Below are positions 33,567-43,338 of a stretch of DNA of 64,000 nt, in pieces. Every line of letters begins with the position of its first letter. Position 1 is the first letter of the stretch. Origin of the DNA: Roseovarius lutimaris (GTDB lineage: Bacteria > Pseudomonadota > Alphaproteobacteria > Rhodobacterales > Rhodobacteraceae); assembly GCF_900115165.1 (NCBI RefSeq), contig NZ_FOVP01000005.1, positions 147,888-211,887 of the forward strand, given 5' to 3'. The notes below the pieces were generated by a model. The model was given only the letters and a program-made list of their open reading frames with translations. It was not told the origin of the DNA and searched no databases. The translations under genes were made by a program, and so were the position numbers.

Positions 33567-35807
33567 ATGACCAACACTTTCAAGACCGACAGCCGTCAAA
33601 TGCTGGGGCGTCTGCGTGGCGTCATGGCCGAAGATGCCGCAGGTCAGGCGCGGCTGGATCAGATCACCCGCCTGATTGCCGAGGAAATGCGCACCGAAGT
33701 CTGCTCGATCTATCTGTTTCGCGACGAGGACACGCTGGAGCTTTGCGCCACAGAGGGGCTTAACCCGCAGGCGGTTCACGAAACCCGCCTCAAGCTTGGC
33801 GAGGGCCTTGTGGGGCGCGTCGCACGCACCGGCGAAGTTGTGAACACCGAGGATGCGCCCTCAAGCAAGGGCTTTCGCTTCATGCCGGAAACCGGCGAAG
33901 AGGCCTATTCGTCCTTCATGGGTGTTCCGATCCAGCGGCTTGGTGAAAAGCTTGGCGTGCTGGTGGTGCAATCCAAGAAATCGCGGCTGTTTTCGGATGA
34001 AGAGGTCTATGCCGTCGAGGTGGTCGCCATGGTACTGGCCGAAATGGCAGAACTGGGCGCCTTTGCTGGTGAAGGCGCGGCGATGTCGGCGCGCCACCAA
34101 CAGGCCAAGCTGATTCGCGGCACAACCGTACAGGAAGGCACCGCGCAGGGGCATGTCTGGCTCCATGAACCGCGCGTCGTCGTCACCAACCTGATTGCCG
34201 AAGACCCGGCGCGCGAGCTTGAGCGTCTGCACGAGGCGGTCGAGACGCTGCGCGTCGGCGTTGACCGGATGCTGTCTACCGCCCGGGGCGACAAGGACCA
34301 GCTTGAGGTGCTCGAAGCTTACCGCATGTTCGCCAATTCAAAGGGCTGGATGCGCCGGATGGAAGAGGACATCGACAGCGGCCTGTCCGCCGAGGCCGCC
34401 GTCGAGAAGGAACAATCCGCGGCGCGCGCGCGGATGAACCAGGTCAGCGATGCCTACCTGCGTGATCGTCTCCACGATCTTGATGATCTCTCCAACCGGC
34501 TTTTGCGGATTCTGACCGGGCAGGGCCGCGAAACCGGCGCCGAGATGCCGCCCGACCCGATCCTGATTGCCCGCAATATCGGCCCGGCCGAGCTTTTGGA
34601 TTATGGTCGCTCTCTCAAGGGAATCGTGCTCGAAGAGGGCTCTGTCGGCAGCCACGCCGCGATTGTGGCGCGGGCTTTGGCCATTCCGCTTGTGATCCAT
34701 GCCTCGCACATCGCCACCGAGGCGCTGAACGGCGATCTTATTCTGGTCGATGGCGATCAGGGGCTGGCGCATCTGCGGCCCGACGATGCGATCGTTGCGG
34801 CCTTTCGTGACAAGATGGCGATGCAGGCGCAGGCGCAGGAACGCTATGCCTCGATCCGTGACAAACCGGCCGATACGCTCTGTGGTCAACACATCAAGCT
34901 CAAGATGAATGCCGGTCTGATGGCCGATCTGCCCAGCCTTGAGGGTTCGGGCGCCGAAGGCGTCGGCCTGTTTCGCACCGAGCTTCAGTTCCTGATCCGA
35001 AGCCATATGCCCAAGCGGGCCGAACTGTCCGAGCTTTATTCGCGGGTGATGGACGCCGCCAAGGATCAGCGCGTGGTGTTTCGCACGCTTGATATCGGGT
35101 CGGACAAGGTGCTGCCTTACATGAAGGCTGAGGATGAGCCAAACCCGGCCATGGGCTGGCGTGCGATCCGCGTCGGATTGGATAAACCGGGTGTCATGCG
35201 CATGCAGCTTCAGGCGCTTATCCGGGGCGCCAAGGGGCGGCATCTGTCGATCATGTTCCCCTTCGTGGCACAGCGCAGCGAATTCACCGCCGCGCGCGCC
35301 GAGATGGACAAGGCGCTTGAACGCGAGCGCATTCTTGGCCACCCCCAACCTGCCTCGATCGAGGTGGGGGCGATGTTGGAAACCCCCTCGCTGGCCTTTG
35401 CGCCGGATGATTTCTATCGCGAGGTCGATTTTATCTCGGTCGGCGGCAATGATCTTAAACAGTTCTTCTTTGCCGCTGACCGCGAAAACGAACGGGTGCG
35501 CAAACGCTATGACACCCTCAACGTCAGCTTTCTGAACTTCCTCGAAGGCATCGTCTATCGCTGCGCCACCACCGGCACCCCGCTTAGTTTTTGTGGCGAG
35601 GATGCCGGCCGCCCGGTCGAGGCCGCTTGTCTTGCCGCCATCGGGTTTCGCACGCTGTCGATGCGCCCGGCCTCGATCGGGCCGGTCAAAAGCCTGCTGC
35701 GGCGGCTTGATCTGCGCGAATTGCGCGATGTCATCCACTCTGAGCGCGACAGCGGCGCCGAAACGGTGCGCGGCGCGGTGATGGAGCATCTGCGCGGCAA
35801 GTTCTGA
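33567..35807 (+). CDS. ptsP: Phosphoenolpyruvate-protein phosphotransferase PtsP (EI-Ntr)
   Basis: The first enzyme of the nitrogen-related phosphotransferase chain, passing phosphate from PEP to NPr. The 746-aa protein has an N-terminal GAF domain (about residues 20-160) that binds glutamine in other species, then the EI region. The phospho-histidine is in EEGSVGSHAAIVARAL. The PEP-binding TIM barrel shows EGVGLFRTELQFL, TLDIGSDKVLPYM and the SVGGNDLKQFFF segment. It follows lysC by 75 bases. Confidence 0.95.
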   Translation: MTNTFKTDSRQMLGRLRGVMAEDAAGQARLDQITRLIAEEMRTEVCSIYLFRDEDTLELCATEGLNPQAVHETRLKLGEGLVGRVARTGEVVNTEDAPSSKGFRFMPETGEEAYSSFMGVPIQRLGEKLGVLVVQSKKSRLFSDEEVYAVEVVAMVLAEMAELGAFAGEGAAMSARHQQAKLIRGTTVQEGTAQGHVWLHEPRVVVTNLIAEDPARELERLHEAVETLRVGVDRMLSTARGDKDQLEVLEAYRMFANSKGWMRRMEEDIDSGLSAEAAVEKEQSAARARMNQVSDAYLRDRLHDLDDLSNRLLRILTGQGRETGAEMPPDPILIARNIGPAELLDYGRSLKGIVLEEGSVGSHAAIVARALAIPLVIHASHIATEALNGDLILVDGDQGLAHLRPDDAIVAAFRDKMAMQAQAQERYASIRDKPADTLCGQHIKLKMNAGLMADLPSLEGSGAEGVGLFRTELQFLIRSHMPKRAELSELYSRVMDAAKDQRVVFRTLDIGSDKVLPYMKAEDEPNPAMGWRAIRVGLDKPGVMRMQLQALIRGAKGRHLSIMFPFVAQRSEFTAARAEMDKALERERILGHPQPASIEVGAMLETPSLAFAPDDFYREVDFISVGGNDLKQFFFAADRENERVRKRYDTLNVSFLNFLEGIVYRCATTGTPLSFCGEDAGRPVEAACLAAIGFRTLSMRPASIGPVKSLLRRLDLRELRDVIHSERDSGAETVRGAVMEHLRGKF

Positions 35808-35826
35808 CCCTGCCGGGTTGTGTAGG

Positions 35827-35841
35827 GTGGGTGAAACCCAC
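35827..35841. terminator. Hairpin after ptsP
   Basis: GTGGGT/ACCCAC with loop GAA lies 20 bases after the ptsP stop. It has no T run. Such GTGGGTGAAACCCAC elements recur in bacterial genomes between genes, so it may be an extragenic repeat rather than a terminator. Confidence 0.35.
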
Positions 35842-35958
35842 GCTTGCCCCCCAAGGCACCGCCCGTTTCCGCGCCTCTCCTGATGGTACGATTCTGATTT
35901 CACTTCTTGCGCTAACCCTTTATATGGCAAGGAAAATAGCGAAAATCAAAGGTCAGAC

Positions 35959-36741
35959 GTGGAACATTTATCGCCCATCGCGCTTGGTGTCATAGGAAGT
36001 CTTGTTGCCGGGATGATGACCTCTGTCGGGGCCATTCCCGTGCTTTTGGGCAAAAGCCCGAGCCGCGCGATACGGGATATGTCGCTTGGCTTTGCCGCTG
36101 GCGTGATGCTTTCGGCCTCGTTCTTTTCGCTGATCATTCCCTCGCTCGATGCCGCAACCGAGCAATTTGGCGATGGTGCCCTGCCTGCCGCAATTGCCGT
36201 GATCGGCATCCTTCTTGGAATGGCCGCCGTGGCAGTGTTGAATGAAACCCTGCCGCATGAGCATTTCAATACCGGGCGTGAAGGCCCGGAATCGGCCTCG
36301 CTCCGGCGGGTCTGGCTTTTCATCATCGCAATCACGATCCACAACTTTCCCGAAGGGCTTGCCGTGGGTGTCGGCTTTGGTGCGCACGGACTGTCTGGCG
36401 GCATGCCTCTGGCGATCGGGATCGGGTTGCAAAACATGCCCGAAGGCCTTGCCGTTGCCATAGCACTCCTTGGCGAGGGGTATAGCCGCTGGCGTTCGTT
36501 CGGGATTGCGGCGCTTACCGGGCTTGTCGAACCGGTTGGCGGCCTTCTTGGGGCGGCCATTATTTCGGTGTCAGAGCCATTCCTGCCCTGGGGTCTGGCC
36601 TTTGCTGCCGGCGCGATGCTTTATGTCATCAGCCACGAGATCATCCCCGAAACCCATCGCAGCGGCCATCAGAACAAGGCCACACTCGGCTTTGCCGTCG
36701 GGCTTGTGCTGATGCTCTTTCTCGATGTCTGGCTGGGATAA
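35959..36741 (+). CDS. ZIP family metal transporter
   Basis: A 260-aa inner-membrane transporter with eight predicted spans. The metal site of ZIP proteins is visible: HNFPEGLAVGVGFG in span 4 and NMPEGLAVAIALL in span 5. A histidine-containing loop lies between spans 3 and 4 (NETLPHEHFNTGREG). Likely substrates are zinc, iron or manganese. GTG at 35959 is used as start with AAAGG upstream. Confidence 0.92.
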   Translation: MEHLSPIALGVIGSLVAGMMTSVGAIPVLLGKSPSRAIRDMSLGFAAGVMLSASFFSLIIPSLDAATEQFGDGALPAAIAVIGILLGMAAVAVLNETLPHEHFNTGREGPESASLRRVWLFIIAITIHNFPEGLAVGVGFGAHGLSGGMPLAIGIGLQNMPEGLAVAIALLGEGYSRWRSFGIAALTGLVEPVGGLLGAAIISVSEPFLPWGLAFAAGAMLYVISHEIIPETHRSGHQNKATLGFAVGLVLMLFLDVWLG

Positions 36742-36752
36742 AACGCCCGGGG

Positions 36753-37547
36753 CTAGCCCCGTTTTAGCGGCAGTTTCTCGACCGCAAGGCGCAACGCCTC
36801 AACCATATCGTCGTGATCGTGCCCGGCATCAATCGCCAGACGGCGCAGGCCGAAATGCACATGCGCCATCTGCTGGTAATAGCTGGTATAGGCGTAATTC
36901 GTCGCCGCCCCGGCCGCTGCCCCCAAGATCGGCACGGTCTGTGCCGCAAGCTTCTGGCCAAGCACCGTGGCAAGCCGTGGTGCCACCCGCGCAATCAACG
37001 AGTTGAGCGCCGCACCGGTCACCGTGACCCGCGTGCCGATAAAGCCAAGGTCCGCGCCATCGTCGCCCGCCAAAGGCCCCGCCGCGCCAAACACCTCGAT
37101 CGCCTCAAAACGCACGCTTGGCTCGGCGGGATCAAAGCCATGCTCGACCGCCACATCCTGAATGGCGCGCAAAAGCACCGTCGTAGTGACCGGAAGCTCG
37201 GCGAGCGCCGTCGGCAGCCCGCCCATGCCGCCCGCTGCCCCCATCGCCGTCGTCATTGCCCGCGCCATCCAGCCGGGCTGATCGCCGACCACATCGCGCG
37301 AGCGATGCGCCATGTCCATCGCCCGGTGAAGCGCATTTTCCGTGACTTCCCCCAGACGCATCCGCACCGACACCGGCAAACGATCCAAAAGCCCCTCGGC
37401 CTGCCCGCCGACAAGGTTCAACAGATCAATCGCCGCATTGCCCGCACGCGCATGTCGCCGCGCCAGATCGCGCAACCGCGCGTCGATCTCGGTCGCGTCG
37501 ATCGGCTTGCCCAAAAGCTCCATCTTGCTGTCCTGACTGTGCTCCAT
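36753..37547 (-). CDS. EcsC family protein
   Basis: A 264-aa EcsC-domain protein. Conserved pieces are the central GGMGGLPTALAELPVTTTVLLRAIQDVA and the C-terminal LGQKLAAQTVPILGAAAGAATNYAYTSYYQQMAHVHFGLRRLA. Two amphipathic or membrane-associated glycine/alanine-rich helices are evident. EcsC was named from a Bacillus ABC operon and has no settled function. It is convergent with the ZIP gene (12 bases apart). Confidence 0.88.
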   Translation of the reverse strand: MEHSQDSKMELLGKPIDATEIDARLRDLARRHARAGNAAIDLLNLVGGQAEGLLDRLPVSVRMRLGEVTENALHRAMDMAHRSRDVVGDQPGWMARAMTTAMGAAGGMGGLPTALAELPVTTTVLLRAIQDVAVEHGFDPAEPSVRFEAIEVFGAAGPLAGDDGADLGFIGTRVTVTGAALNSLIARVAPRLATVLGQKLAAQTVPILGAAAGAATNYAYTSYYQQMAHVHFGLRRLAIDAGHDHDDMVEALRLAVEKLPLKRG

Positions 37548-37579
37548 GAGGTATGAGATTGCCCCTGTCGACCCCTAAT

Positions 37580-38065
37580 TCAAGCGTAACGTGTGACTTT
37601 ACCGGTCACATGGTCCCACGCGCCGGGCTGTAATTCCAGCCCCAGAATCCGCTCGGGGTTGGTGGGGGGCGGCATCTCGACGCCGCTCAACCGCTCAAAG
37701 CCAAAGCGCCCGTAATAGGGTGCGTCCCCCACCAGCATCACCCGCGCCCAGCCTTTTGCCCGCGCGCGCTCAAGCCCGCCCTGGATCAGGTAGCGGCCAA
37801 GCCCCTCGCCCTGATGGGTCGGATGCACCGCCACCGGCCCCAGCAAAAGCGCTTCAAACCGCCCGATCCGCACCGGCCAAAAGCGGATCGCCCCGGCCAG
37901 AATGCCGTCCGGATCGCGCGCCACAAGGTTAAGCCCTTCCACCGGCGCCACCCCGTCGCGCAGCCGGTAAGACGACAGGGCCTCACGCCCCGGTGCAAAG
38001 CACAGGTCATAGAGCGCCTCGACCTCCCACCAATCCTGCGCTGTTTCGGGCCGCAGATCGAGCAT
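37580..38065 (-). CDS. GNAT family N-acetyltransferase
   Basis: A 161-aa acetyl-CoA-dependent acyltransferase. The acetyl-CoA loop is LGPVAVHPTHQGEGLGRYLIQGGLERARAKGW (Q/R-x-x-G-x-G/A motif) near residue 85, and GDAPYYGRFGFERL follows, as in YhbS-like proteins. The ATG at 38065 has AAGGGG nine bases upstream; the ATG at 38074 directly abuts it. The acceptor substrate is unknown. It is divergent from the flavin reductase gene. Confidence 0.9.
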   Translation of the reverse strand: MLDLRPETAQDWWEVEALYDLCFAPGREALSSYRLRDGVAPVEGLNLVARDPDGILAGAIRFWPVRIGRFEALLLGPVAVHPTHQGEGLGRYLIQGGLERARAKGWARVMLVGDAPYYGRFGFERLSGVEMPPPTNPERILGLELQPGAWDHVTGKVTRYA

Positions 38066-38152
38066 GCGGGCCATCCCCTTGGTGAATTCAACTGGCAAAG
38101 CGCCTAGCACGGCGCTAGGTCTGGCACAAACCGGATCATGAAGGAGAGGCAG

Positions 38153-38758
38153 ATGTTCTATAAACCCGAGGATGGCCACGGCCTGCCGCACAGCCCGTTC
38201 AACTCGATCGTGACTCCGCGCCCGATCGGCTGGATTTCGACCCGCGGTGCGAATGGGCGCGACAATCTTGCCCCCTATTCGTTTTTCAACGCCGTCGCCT
38301 ATGTTCCGCCTCAGGTGATGTTTTCCTCGACCTCGACCAAAGAAGATCGCGGCGACACCAAGGACAGCGTTGCCAATATCCGCGACACCGGCGTGTTCTG
38401 CGTCAATATCGTTGAATATGAAATGCGCGACGCGATGAACCAGACCTCCGGCCCCTGGGATCGCACCACCGATGAATTCGAGCTGGCCGCCCTGGAAAAA
38501 GCCGAATGCGAAACCATTGCCTGTTCGCGCGTCGCCCGCGCCCCGGCCAACCTTGAATGCAAACTCACCCAGATCCTGCAATTGCCCGGCGAGGCGAATT
38601 TTGCCGTCTTCGGCGAGGTGATCGGCGTGCATATGCGCGATGATTGCTTGGTTGACGGCATGTTCGACGTGCTGCGCTACACCCCGCTGACCCGGCTTGG
38701 CTATCAGGATTATTCGGTTATCCGCGAAAAGTTCAGCCTCAAACGCCCCGGTGAATAG
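38153..38758 (+). CDS. Flavin reductase-like domain protein
   Basis: A 201-aa FMN-binding split-barrel protein. SPFNSIVTPRPIGWISTRGANGRDNLAPYSFFNAVAYVPPQVMFSS is the conserved flavin-binding half, and FCVNIVEYEMRDAMNQTS follows as in the DIM6/NTAB family. It probably reduces or binds flavin with NAD(P)H. The chosen ATG has AAGGAGAGG just before it; an ATG at 38138 contains that site and was rejected as start. Confidence 0.9.
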   Translation: MFYKPEDGHGLPHSPFNSIVTPRPIGWISTRGANGRDNLAPYSFFNAVAYVPPQVMFSSTSTKEDRGDTKDSVANIRDTGVFCVNIVEYEMRDAMNQTSGPWDRTTDEFELAALEKAECETIACSRVARAPANLECKLTQILQLPGEANFAVFGEVIGVHMRDDCLVDGMFDVLRYTPLTRLGYQDYSVIREKFSLKRPGE

Positions 38759-38765
38759 GCTCCGG

Positions 38766-38827
38766 CTTCTTCTGGCCTTAAATATCCCGGGGTGAATTGG
38801 CCATCGGCCAAGAGGGGCAGCGCCCCT
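38766..38827 (+). repeat. Extragenic repeat, copy B
   Basis: CTTCTTCTGGCCTTAAATAT followed by CCCGGGG and then the hairpin AGGGGC-AGC-GCCCCT (38813-38827). The same order of elements occurs at 57491-57540. It lies between the flavin reductase stop and the ABC permease stop and probably works as a terminator. Confidence 0.7.
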
Positions 38828-38833
38828 GCCCCG

Positions 38834-40498
38834 CTATCCGGCTGAAATCGCCGTCCCAAGCTTGGCGGCGCTGCGCCCCGGACTGTCACGGCCAATTGTG
38901 CGGCACAGGATCAGAACCGGGACAAGGCCAAAGCCGACCAGCACAAGCGAGGGCACCGCCGCCTCGGCCAGCCGCTCATCGGCGGCAAGGCGGTGGGCCT
39001 GCACCGCAAGGGTCTGAAAGTTGAACGGATGCAGAATAAGCGTCGCCGGCAGCTCTTTCATCACATCGACAAAGACGATCAGCAACGCCGTCAAGACACT
39101 CGTGCGCGCCACTGGAAGATGCACCCGCATCAATAGCTTCGGCCCCGGCTGACCAAGCGAACGACCGATCGCATCGAAATGTCGCGGCACCGTGGCCATC
39201 CCGCTGTCATAGGCATTGAGCGCGGCGGCCATGAACCGCGCCACATAGGCCAGCACCATCAGCCAGATCGACCCGGTGATCAAAAGCCCGGTGCGAATCC
39301 CGAAATTCGCACGCATGAAGGCGTCAACGGTATTGTCCAGCGCCGCCATCGGCACCATGAGCCCGACCGCGATCACCCCGCCCGGCACCGCATAGCCAAG
39401 CCCGGCCCCGATCACCAGCCAGCGCGAGGCGCGCCCCGGACTGGTGCGCGCACGAAAGCCGATAAGTACCGCGCCGATCACCGTAAGCACCGCAGCAACG
39501 CCCGCCAGAGTGACCGAGTTTGCCATGAAGCCAAGATAGCGCTCCGACAACAGGCTCTGCCCCGATCCCATCGCCATGCTGCCCAGCATGATCACCGGGA
39601 TCACAAAGCCAAGCAGGACCGGCAAAAGGCAGATCGCGCAGGCGATCCAGCCCGCCGCGCCGCGCAATGTCGGGCGCTCCATCGTCTCGAACCGCGCGCC
39701 GCGCCCGGCGGTACGCGCGCGGCCCCGGCTGGCACGCTCCAGCCCGGCCAGAAGCAGCGCAAAACTCAGCAGGCACAGCGCCAGTTGCGCCGCCGCCGCC
39801 CGGTCGCCAAGCGAAAACCAGGCCTGATAAATGCCGGTGGCAAAGGTCTGAACATTGAAAAACGCCACCGTGCCGAAATCGGCAATCGTTTCCATCACCG
39901 CCAAAAGCGCGCCGCCCGCAATTGCCGGGCGCGCCATCGGCAGGGCCACCCGCCAGAACGCCTTGAGCGGCGAGCGGCCAAGCGTGCGCGCCACCAGAAA
40001 GGCATTGGCGCTTTGTTGACGGAACGAGGCCCGCGCCAGAAGGTAAACATAAGGATAAAGCACGATGGTCAGCATGAGCGCCGCGCCGCCAAGACTGCGG
40101 ACTTCGGGGAACCAATAATCTCGCGGGCCCCACCCCGTCACCGCGCGCAGGGTGGTTTGCACCGGGCCGGGGTGATCCAGCATATGGGTATAGGCATAGG
40201 CCATCACATAGGCCGGAAACGCCAGCGGCAGCGCAAGCGCCACCTCCAGAATGCGCACGCCCGGAAAGCGATAGACCGTAACCAGCCAGGCCGTCACCGA
40301 ACCGATCACCGCCGTGCTTATCCCGACAATCGCCACCAGCGTCAGCGTGGTCGCCGTATAGCGCGGCAGAACCGTCGAGAGCACCTCGCGCCAGGTCTCA
40401 AGATCACCGCTCAGCGCTGCCAGTGCCGCAGCCACTATCGGGGCGACGCAAAACACCACCACGACCCATGCCAGACGATGCAACAGGCGCTCGCTCAT
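38834..40498 (-). CDS. ABC transporter permease, ferric iron (FbpB) type
   Basis: A 554-aa fused permease with two homologous six-span halves, typical of FbpB/SfuB ferric iron permeases and related thiamine or putrescine systems. The two EAA loops are visible (ARTLGRSPLKAFWRVALPMARPAIAGG in the first half; DAIGRSLGQPGPKLLMRVHLPVARTS in the second). A periplasmic binding protein and an ATPase are needed but are not encoded in the window. It lies just before cobT on the same strand. Confidence 0.9.
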   Translation of the reverse strand: MSERLLHRLAWVVVVFCVAPIVAAALAALSGDLETWREVLSTVLPRYTATTLTLVAIVGISTAVIGSVTAWLVTVYRFPGVRILEVALALPLAFPAYVMAYAYTHMLDHPGPVQTTLRAVTGWGPRDYWFPEVRSLGGAALMLTIVLYPYVYLLARASFRQQSANAFLVARTLGRSPLKAFWRVALPMARPAIAGGALLAVMETIADFGTVAFFNVQTFATGIYQAWFSLGDRAAAAQLALCLLSFALLLAGLERASRGRARTAGRGARFETMERPTLRGAAGWIACAICLLPVLLGFVIPVIMLGSMAMGSGQSLLSERYLGFMANSVTLAGVAAVLTVIGAVLIGFRARTSPGRASRWLVIGAGLGYAVPGGVIAVGLMVPMAALDNTVDAFMRANFGIRTGLLITGSIWLMVLAYVARFMAAALNAYDSGMATVPRHFDAIGRSLGQPGPKLLMRVHLPVARTSVLTALLIVFVDVMKELPATLILHPFNFQTLAVQAHRLAADERLAEAAVPSLVLVGFGLVPVLILCRTIGRDSPGRSAAKLGTAISAG

Positions 40499-40596
40499 GC
40501 CTTCGCCTCCTTGGGGCGCAATTTCCGACTGTTTTGATCAGTATTCCCTGCGCCGCCAAGGGTCAAGAGAGGCAGGCGCGTTGTTTTGGCGCGTTT

Positions 40597-41613
40597 TCAA
40601 CCTGTTGAGACGCCTGCCTCGGCAAAGCTTGCCATGCCCGAATGACAGGCAAGCGCGCCCTGAAGGATGCCAATCGCAAGCGTCCCGCCCGAGCCTTCGC
40701 CAAGGCGCATACCAAGCGACAGGATCGGCTCTTTGCCAAGCTGCGCCAAAAGCTTGGCATGCCCCGGTTCGGCGCTGACATGGCCCGCGACTGCGTGATC
40801 AAGCGCGCCGGGCCCGGCCAGCTCAAGACAGGCCGCCGCAGCGGTGCAGATAAAGCCATCCAGAATCAGCGGGATAGAGAGCACCCTTGCGCGCAGAATC
40901 GCGCCCGCCATCGCCGCCAACTCGCGCCCGCCGAGACAGCGCAGCGCCTCCAACCCGCTGTCCTGCGCGCCCGGATTGGCCGCAACCGCGCGCGCGACGA
41001 CCTCGGCCTTGTGGGTCATCGCCTCGGGCGCAAGGCCAGTGCCGCGCCCGATCCAGCCTGCGGCATCGCCGCCAAACAGCGCAAGCGCGATGGCCGCGGC
41101 GCTGGTGGTGTTGCCGATCCCCATTTCTCCCACCACAAGCAGATCTGTATCAGGGTCGACCGCCTCCCAGCCGGTTTTCAGCGCGCTCAAAAACTCGGCC
41201 TCGGACATCGCCGGGCCTTTGGTCATGTCCTGTGTCGGGGTGTCAAGCGCGAGGGCGTGCACATCCATCCGCGCCCCCACGACACCGGCCAGTTGATTGA
41301 CCGCCGCGCCGCCGCTTTGGAAATTCGCCACCATCTGGGCCGTCACCTCGGCGGGAAAGGCGGAAATGCCCTGCGCCGTGACGCCGTGATTGCCCGCAAA
41401 GACAATCACCTGCGGGTGCTTGATCCGTGCCCGTGCATCACCGCGCCAGCCGCAATACCAAAGCGCCAGTTCCTCAAGCCGCCCTAGCGCGCCCGGCGGT
41501 TTGGTCAGTTGGCGATCGCGCGCATGCGCCGCCTCAATCGCCGCCGCGTCCGGGGCGGGTAAATCCGCAAGCAGGCTGGAAAATTCGGCAAGGGTGGTGA
41601 AATTCGGGGACAT
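40597..41613 (-). CDS. cobT: Nicotinate-nucleotide--dimethylbenzimidazole phosphoribosyltransferase
   Basis: CobT activates the lower ligand base of cobalamin by making alpha-ribazole phosphate. The 338-aa protein has the conserved [34 protein letters not shown], and the catalytic glutamate region [10 protein letters not shown]. It is complete and starts at the ATG at 41613 behind GAGGG. It is divergent from cobS, the enzyme that uses its product, with only 77 bases between them, so a shared control region is likely. No cobalamin riboswitch fits in that gap. Confidence 0.94.
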   Translation of the reverse strand: MSPNFTTLAEFSSLLADLPAPDAAAIEAAHARDRQLTKPPGALGRLEELALWYCGWRGDARARIKHPQVIVFAGNHGVTAQGISAFPAEVTAQMVANFQSGGAAVNQLAGVVGARMDVHALALDTPTQDMTKGPAMSEAEFLSALKTGWEAVDPDTDLLVVGEMGIGNTTSAAAIALALFGGDAAGWIGRGTGLAPEAMTHKAEVVARAVAANPGAQDSGLEALRCLGGRELAAMAGAILRARVLSIPLILDGFICTAAAACLELAGPGALDHAVAGHVSAEPGHAKLLAQLGKEPILSLGMRLGEGSGGTLAIGILQGALACHSGMASFAEAGVSTG

Positions 41614-41690
41614 AAGACCCTCATTGCATGTTATTCGCCCCCTGTGTATCGCAGGGTCAGCCGACGCCCCAGCCGAAAAAGGGCACGCCC

Positions 41691-42449
41691 ATGACGGAAA
41701 ACGACAACAGCCTGATCCGAGTGAGGGATGTGGTGCTGGCGCTAAGCCTGCTGAGCCGTTTGCCGGTGCGGGTGGGTGCCTATACCCGCAGCGCAGAGGC
41801 GGCCTGGGCCTATCCTCTGGTCGGCGTGGTGCTTGGCGCCCTGGCCGCGCTTGGCGGGCTTGTGGCACAGTGGATCGGCCTGCCCGACCTTCTGGCGGCG
41901 CTTGTCGCGCTTGGCCTTTTGATTGTGCTGAGCGGGGCAATGCATGAGGATGGGCTTGCCGATAGCGCAGACGGGCTCTGGGGCGGCTGGGACCGGAAAA
42001 AGCGCCTTGAGATCATGAAAGACAGCCATATCGGAAGTTATGGCGTGCTGGCACTGATCCTGTCGCTCGGGGCGCGGTGGTGCGCGCTTTGGCTGGTGTT
42101 CGAGATCGGCCCGGCGACGGGGGCAATCGCCCTGATTGCGGCGGCGACCCTGTCGCGCGGAGTGATGCCGGCACTTATGGCCGCCCTGCCGCATGCGCGC
42201 GCAACCGGGCTGTCGCACAGGGTGGGGCGCGTCACGCCGATGACTGCCGCGCTTGCGCTCGCGCTCGCGGGGGTATTCGCGATTGCGATGCTCGGGGGTG
42301 CGGGTGTCACGGCGGCGCTTTGCGCGGGGCTGGCGGCGCTTGGCACGGGCGCGATTGCGCGGGCAAAGATCGGCGGGCAGACCGGCGATATCCTTGGCGC
42401 GACCCAACAGATTGCGGAAATCGCCGTGTTGTTCAGCCTGCTGGTTTAG
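41691..42449 (+). CDS. cobS: Adenosylcobinamide-GDP ribazoletransferase CobS
   Basis: CobS joins adenosylcobinamide-GDP with alpha-ribazole (phosphate) at the inner membrane. The 252-aa protein has about six membrane spans and the conserved motif [18 protein letters not shown] near residue 83, followed by [10 protein letters not shown], diagnostic for the family. The start is the ATG at 41691. A hairpin with T-rich flanks follows its stop. Confidence 0.93.
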   Translation: MTENDNSLIRVRDVVLALSLLSRLPVRVGAYTRSAEAAWAYPLVGVVLGALAALGGLVAQWIGLPDLLAALVALGLLIVLSGAMHEDGLADSADGLWGGWDRKKRLEIMKDSHIGSYGVLALILSLGARWCALWLVFEIGPATGAIALIAAATLSRGVMPALMAALPHARATGLSHRVGRVTPMTAALALALAGVFAIAMLGGAGVTAALCAGLAALGTGAIARAKIGGQTGDILGATQQIAEIAVLFSLLV

Positions 42450-42464
42450 CCCAGACACGAAAAA

Positions 42465-42487
42465 GGCCGCGCCTCTCTGGCACGGCC
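42465..42487. terminator. Bidirectional terminator between cobS and carD
   Basis: A 9-bp stem with one mismatch, GGCCGCGCC/GGCACGGCC, loop TCTCT. On the minus strand it is followed by TTTTTCG, so it terminates carD well; on the plus strand only CTTTCG follows for cobS. Confidence 0.75.
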
Positions 42488-42509
42488 CTTTCGAAATCAG
42501 GTCAACAGC

Positions 42510-43022
42510 TCAGGCTGCGACGCGCGACACCAGCACATCATCCACCTGTTTGGCGGCAAGCACTTCGTCGCCACCGCTGACGGCGGCCACTTCGCGGGTC
42601 AGACGCTCAAGCGCGGCCTCGTAAAGCTGACGCTCGGAATAGCTCTGCTCGCGCTGATCGTCGGCGCGGTGCAGGTCGCGGACAACCTCGGCAATCGCGA
42701 TAAGATCGCCCGAGTTGATCTTTTGCTCGTATTCCTGCGCCCGGCGCGACCACATCGCGCGCTTGACCTTGGCCTTGCCCTTGAGGGTGGTCATCGCCTT
42801 GGAAACCACATCGGGGCTGGACAGGCTGCGCATGCCAATCTCGGTTGCTTTGTTGGTCGGCACCCGCAGGGTCATCTTGTCTTTTTCGAACGAGATCACG
42901 AACAGTTCCAGCGTGATGCCGGCGATTTCCTGCTCTTCGATCGAAACGATCTGGCCCACACCATGGGCCGGGTAAACCACATAATCGTCAGGACTAAACT
43001 CGGATTTTTTGGACTTCGTCAT
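42510..43022 (-). CDS. carD: CarD family transcription regulator
   Basis: A 170-aa CarD/CdnL protein. The N-terminal RNA-polymerase-interacting Tudor-like domain (DDYVVYPAHGVGQIVSIEEQEIAG) is followed by an all-helical DNA-binding domain with the conserved tryptophan in KRAMWSRRAQEYEQKINSGD. CarD binds the beta subunit and stabilises open promoter complexes, mostly at rRNA and growth genes. It is typical in Rhodobacterales, where many promoters lack the -7 T. Confidence 0.95.
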   Translation of the reverse strand: MTKSKKSEFSPDDYVVYPAHGVGQIVSIEEQEIAGITLELFVISFEKDKMTLRVPTNKATEIGMRSLSSPDVVSKAMTTLKGKAKVKRAMWSRRAQEYEQKINSGDLIAIAEVVRDLHRADDQREQSYSERQLYEAALERLTREVAAVSGGDEVLAAKQVDDVLVSRVAA

Positions 43023-43338
43023 TCAGGTCTTCCTCGCAGGGGGTGCCCGGTCGCAAACGCAGAAAAAATGCCAAGGGCCGACACGGTCCTCAGTATATAT
43101 GCATCTGGCGCAAAGAATTCCAGCCCCGGGCGGTGGCGCGGGCACATGGAACCGGGCAAGTCAATTCATCAGTCATAGATGTATAACATAAAAAACGGCC
43201 CCGCGAAAGGCCGCTCACCGTCGGATAGCCATAACCTCTTTGAAATCAGGCGCTTGCCCCCCGAAAGATCGGGCAAACGCTGTCGCGACCCGGTGAACTA
43301 AACGAATCAGTTCGGGTTTTCCCGCCGCCCTGCCCGGT
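43023..43338. other. Gap between carD and fdxA
   Basis: About 315 bases. The right part holds the fdxA terminator (43191-43213); the left part is the carD upstream region and presumably contains its promoter. A 60-codon open frame on the minus strand (43215-43397) overlaps the fdxA end and lacks any family feature, so it is not called. Confidence 0.5.
43191..43213 (-). terminator. Rho-independent terminator of fdxA
   Basis: On the minus strand a CGGCC/GGCCG stem with an 8-nt loop is followed by six T residues. It lies 126 bases after the fdxA stop. Confidence 0.7.

Noticed and set aside
34338..35930. 530-codon frame antisense to ptsP
   Set aside because: Shadow of a well-supported gene; no ribosome site or recognisable domain.
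39179..40537. 452-codon frame antisense to the ABC permease
   Set aside because: Arg/His/Gln-rich shadow with no domain; the permease on the other strand is clear.
41614..41690. Possible cobalamin riboswitch between cobT and cobS
   Set aside because: Only 77 bases are available and no B12-box or conserved core can be found; such aptamers need about 180 nt or more.
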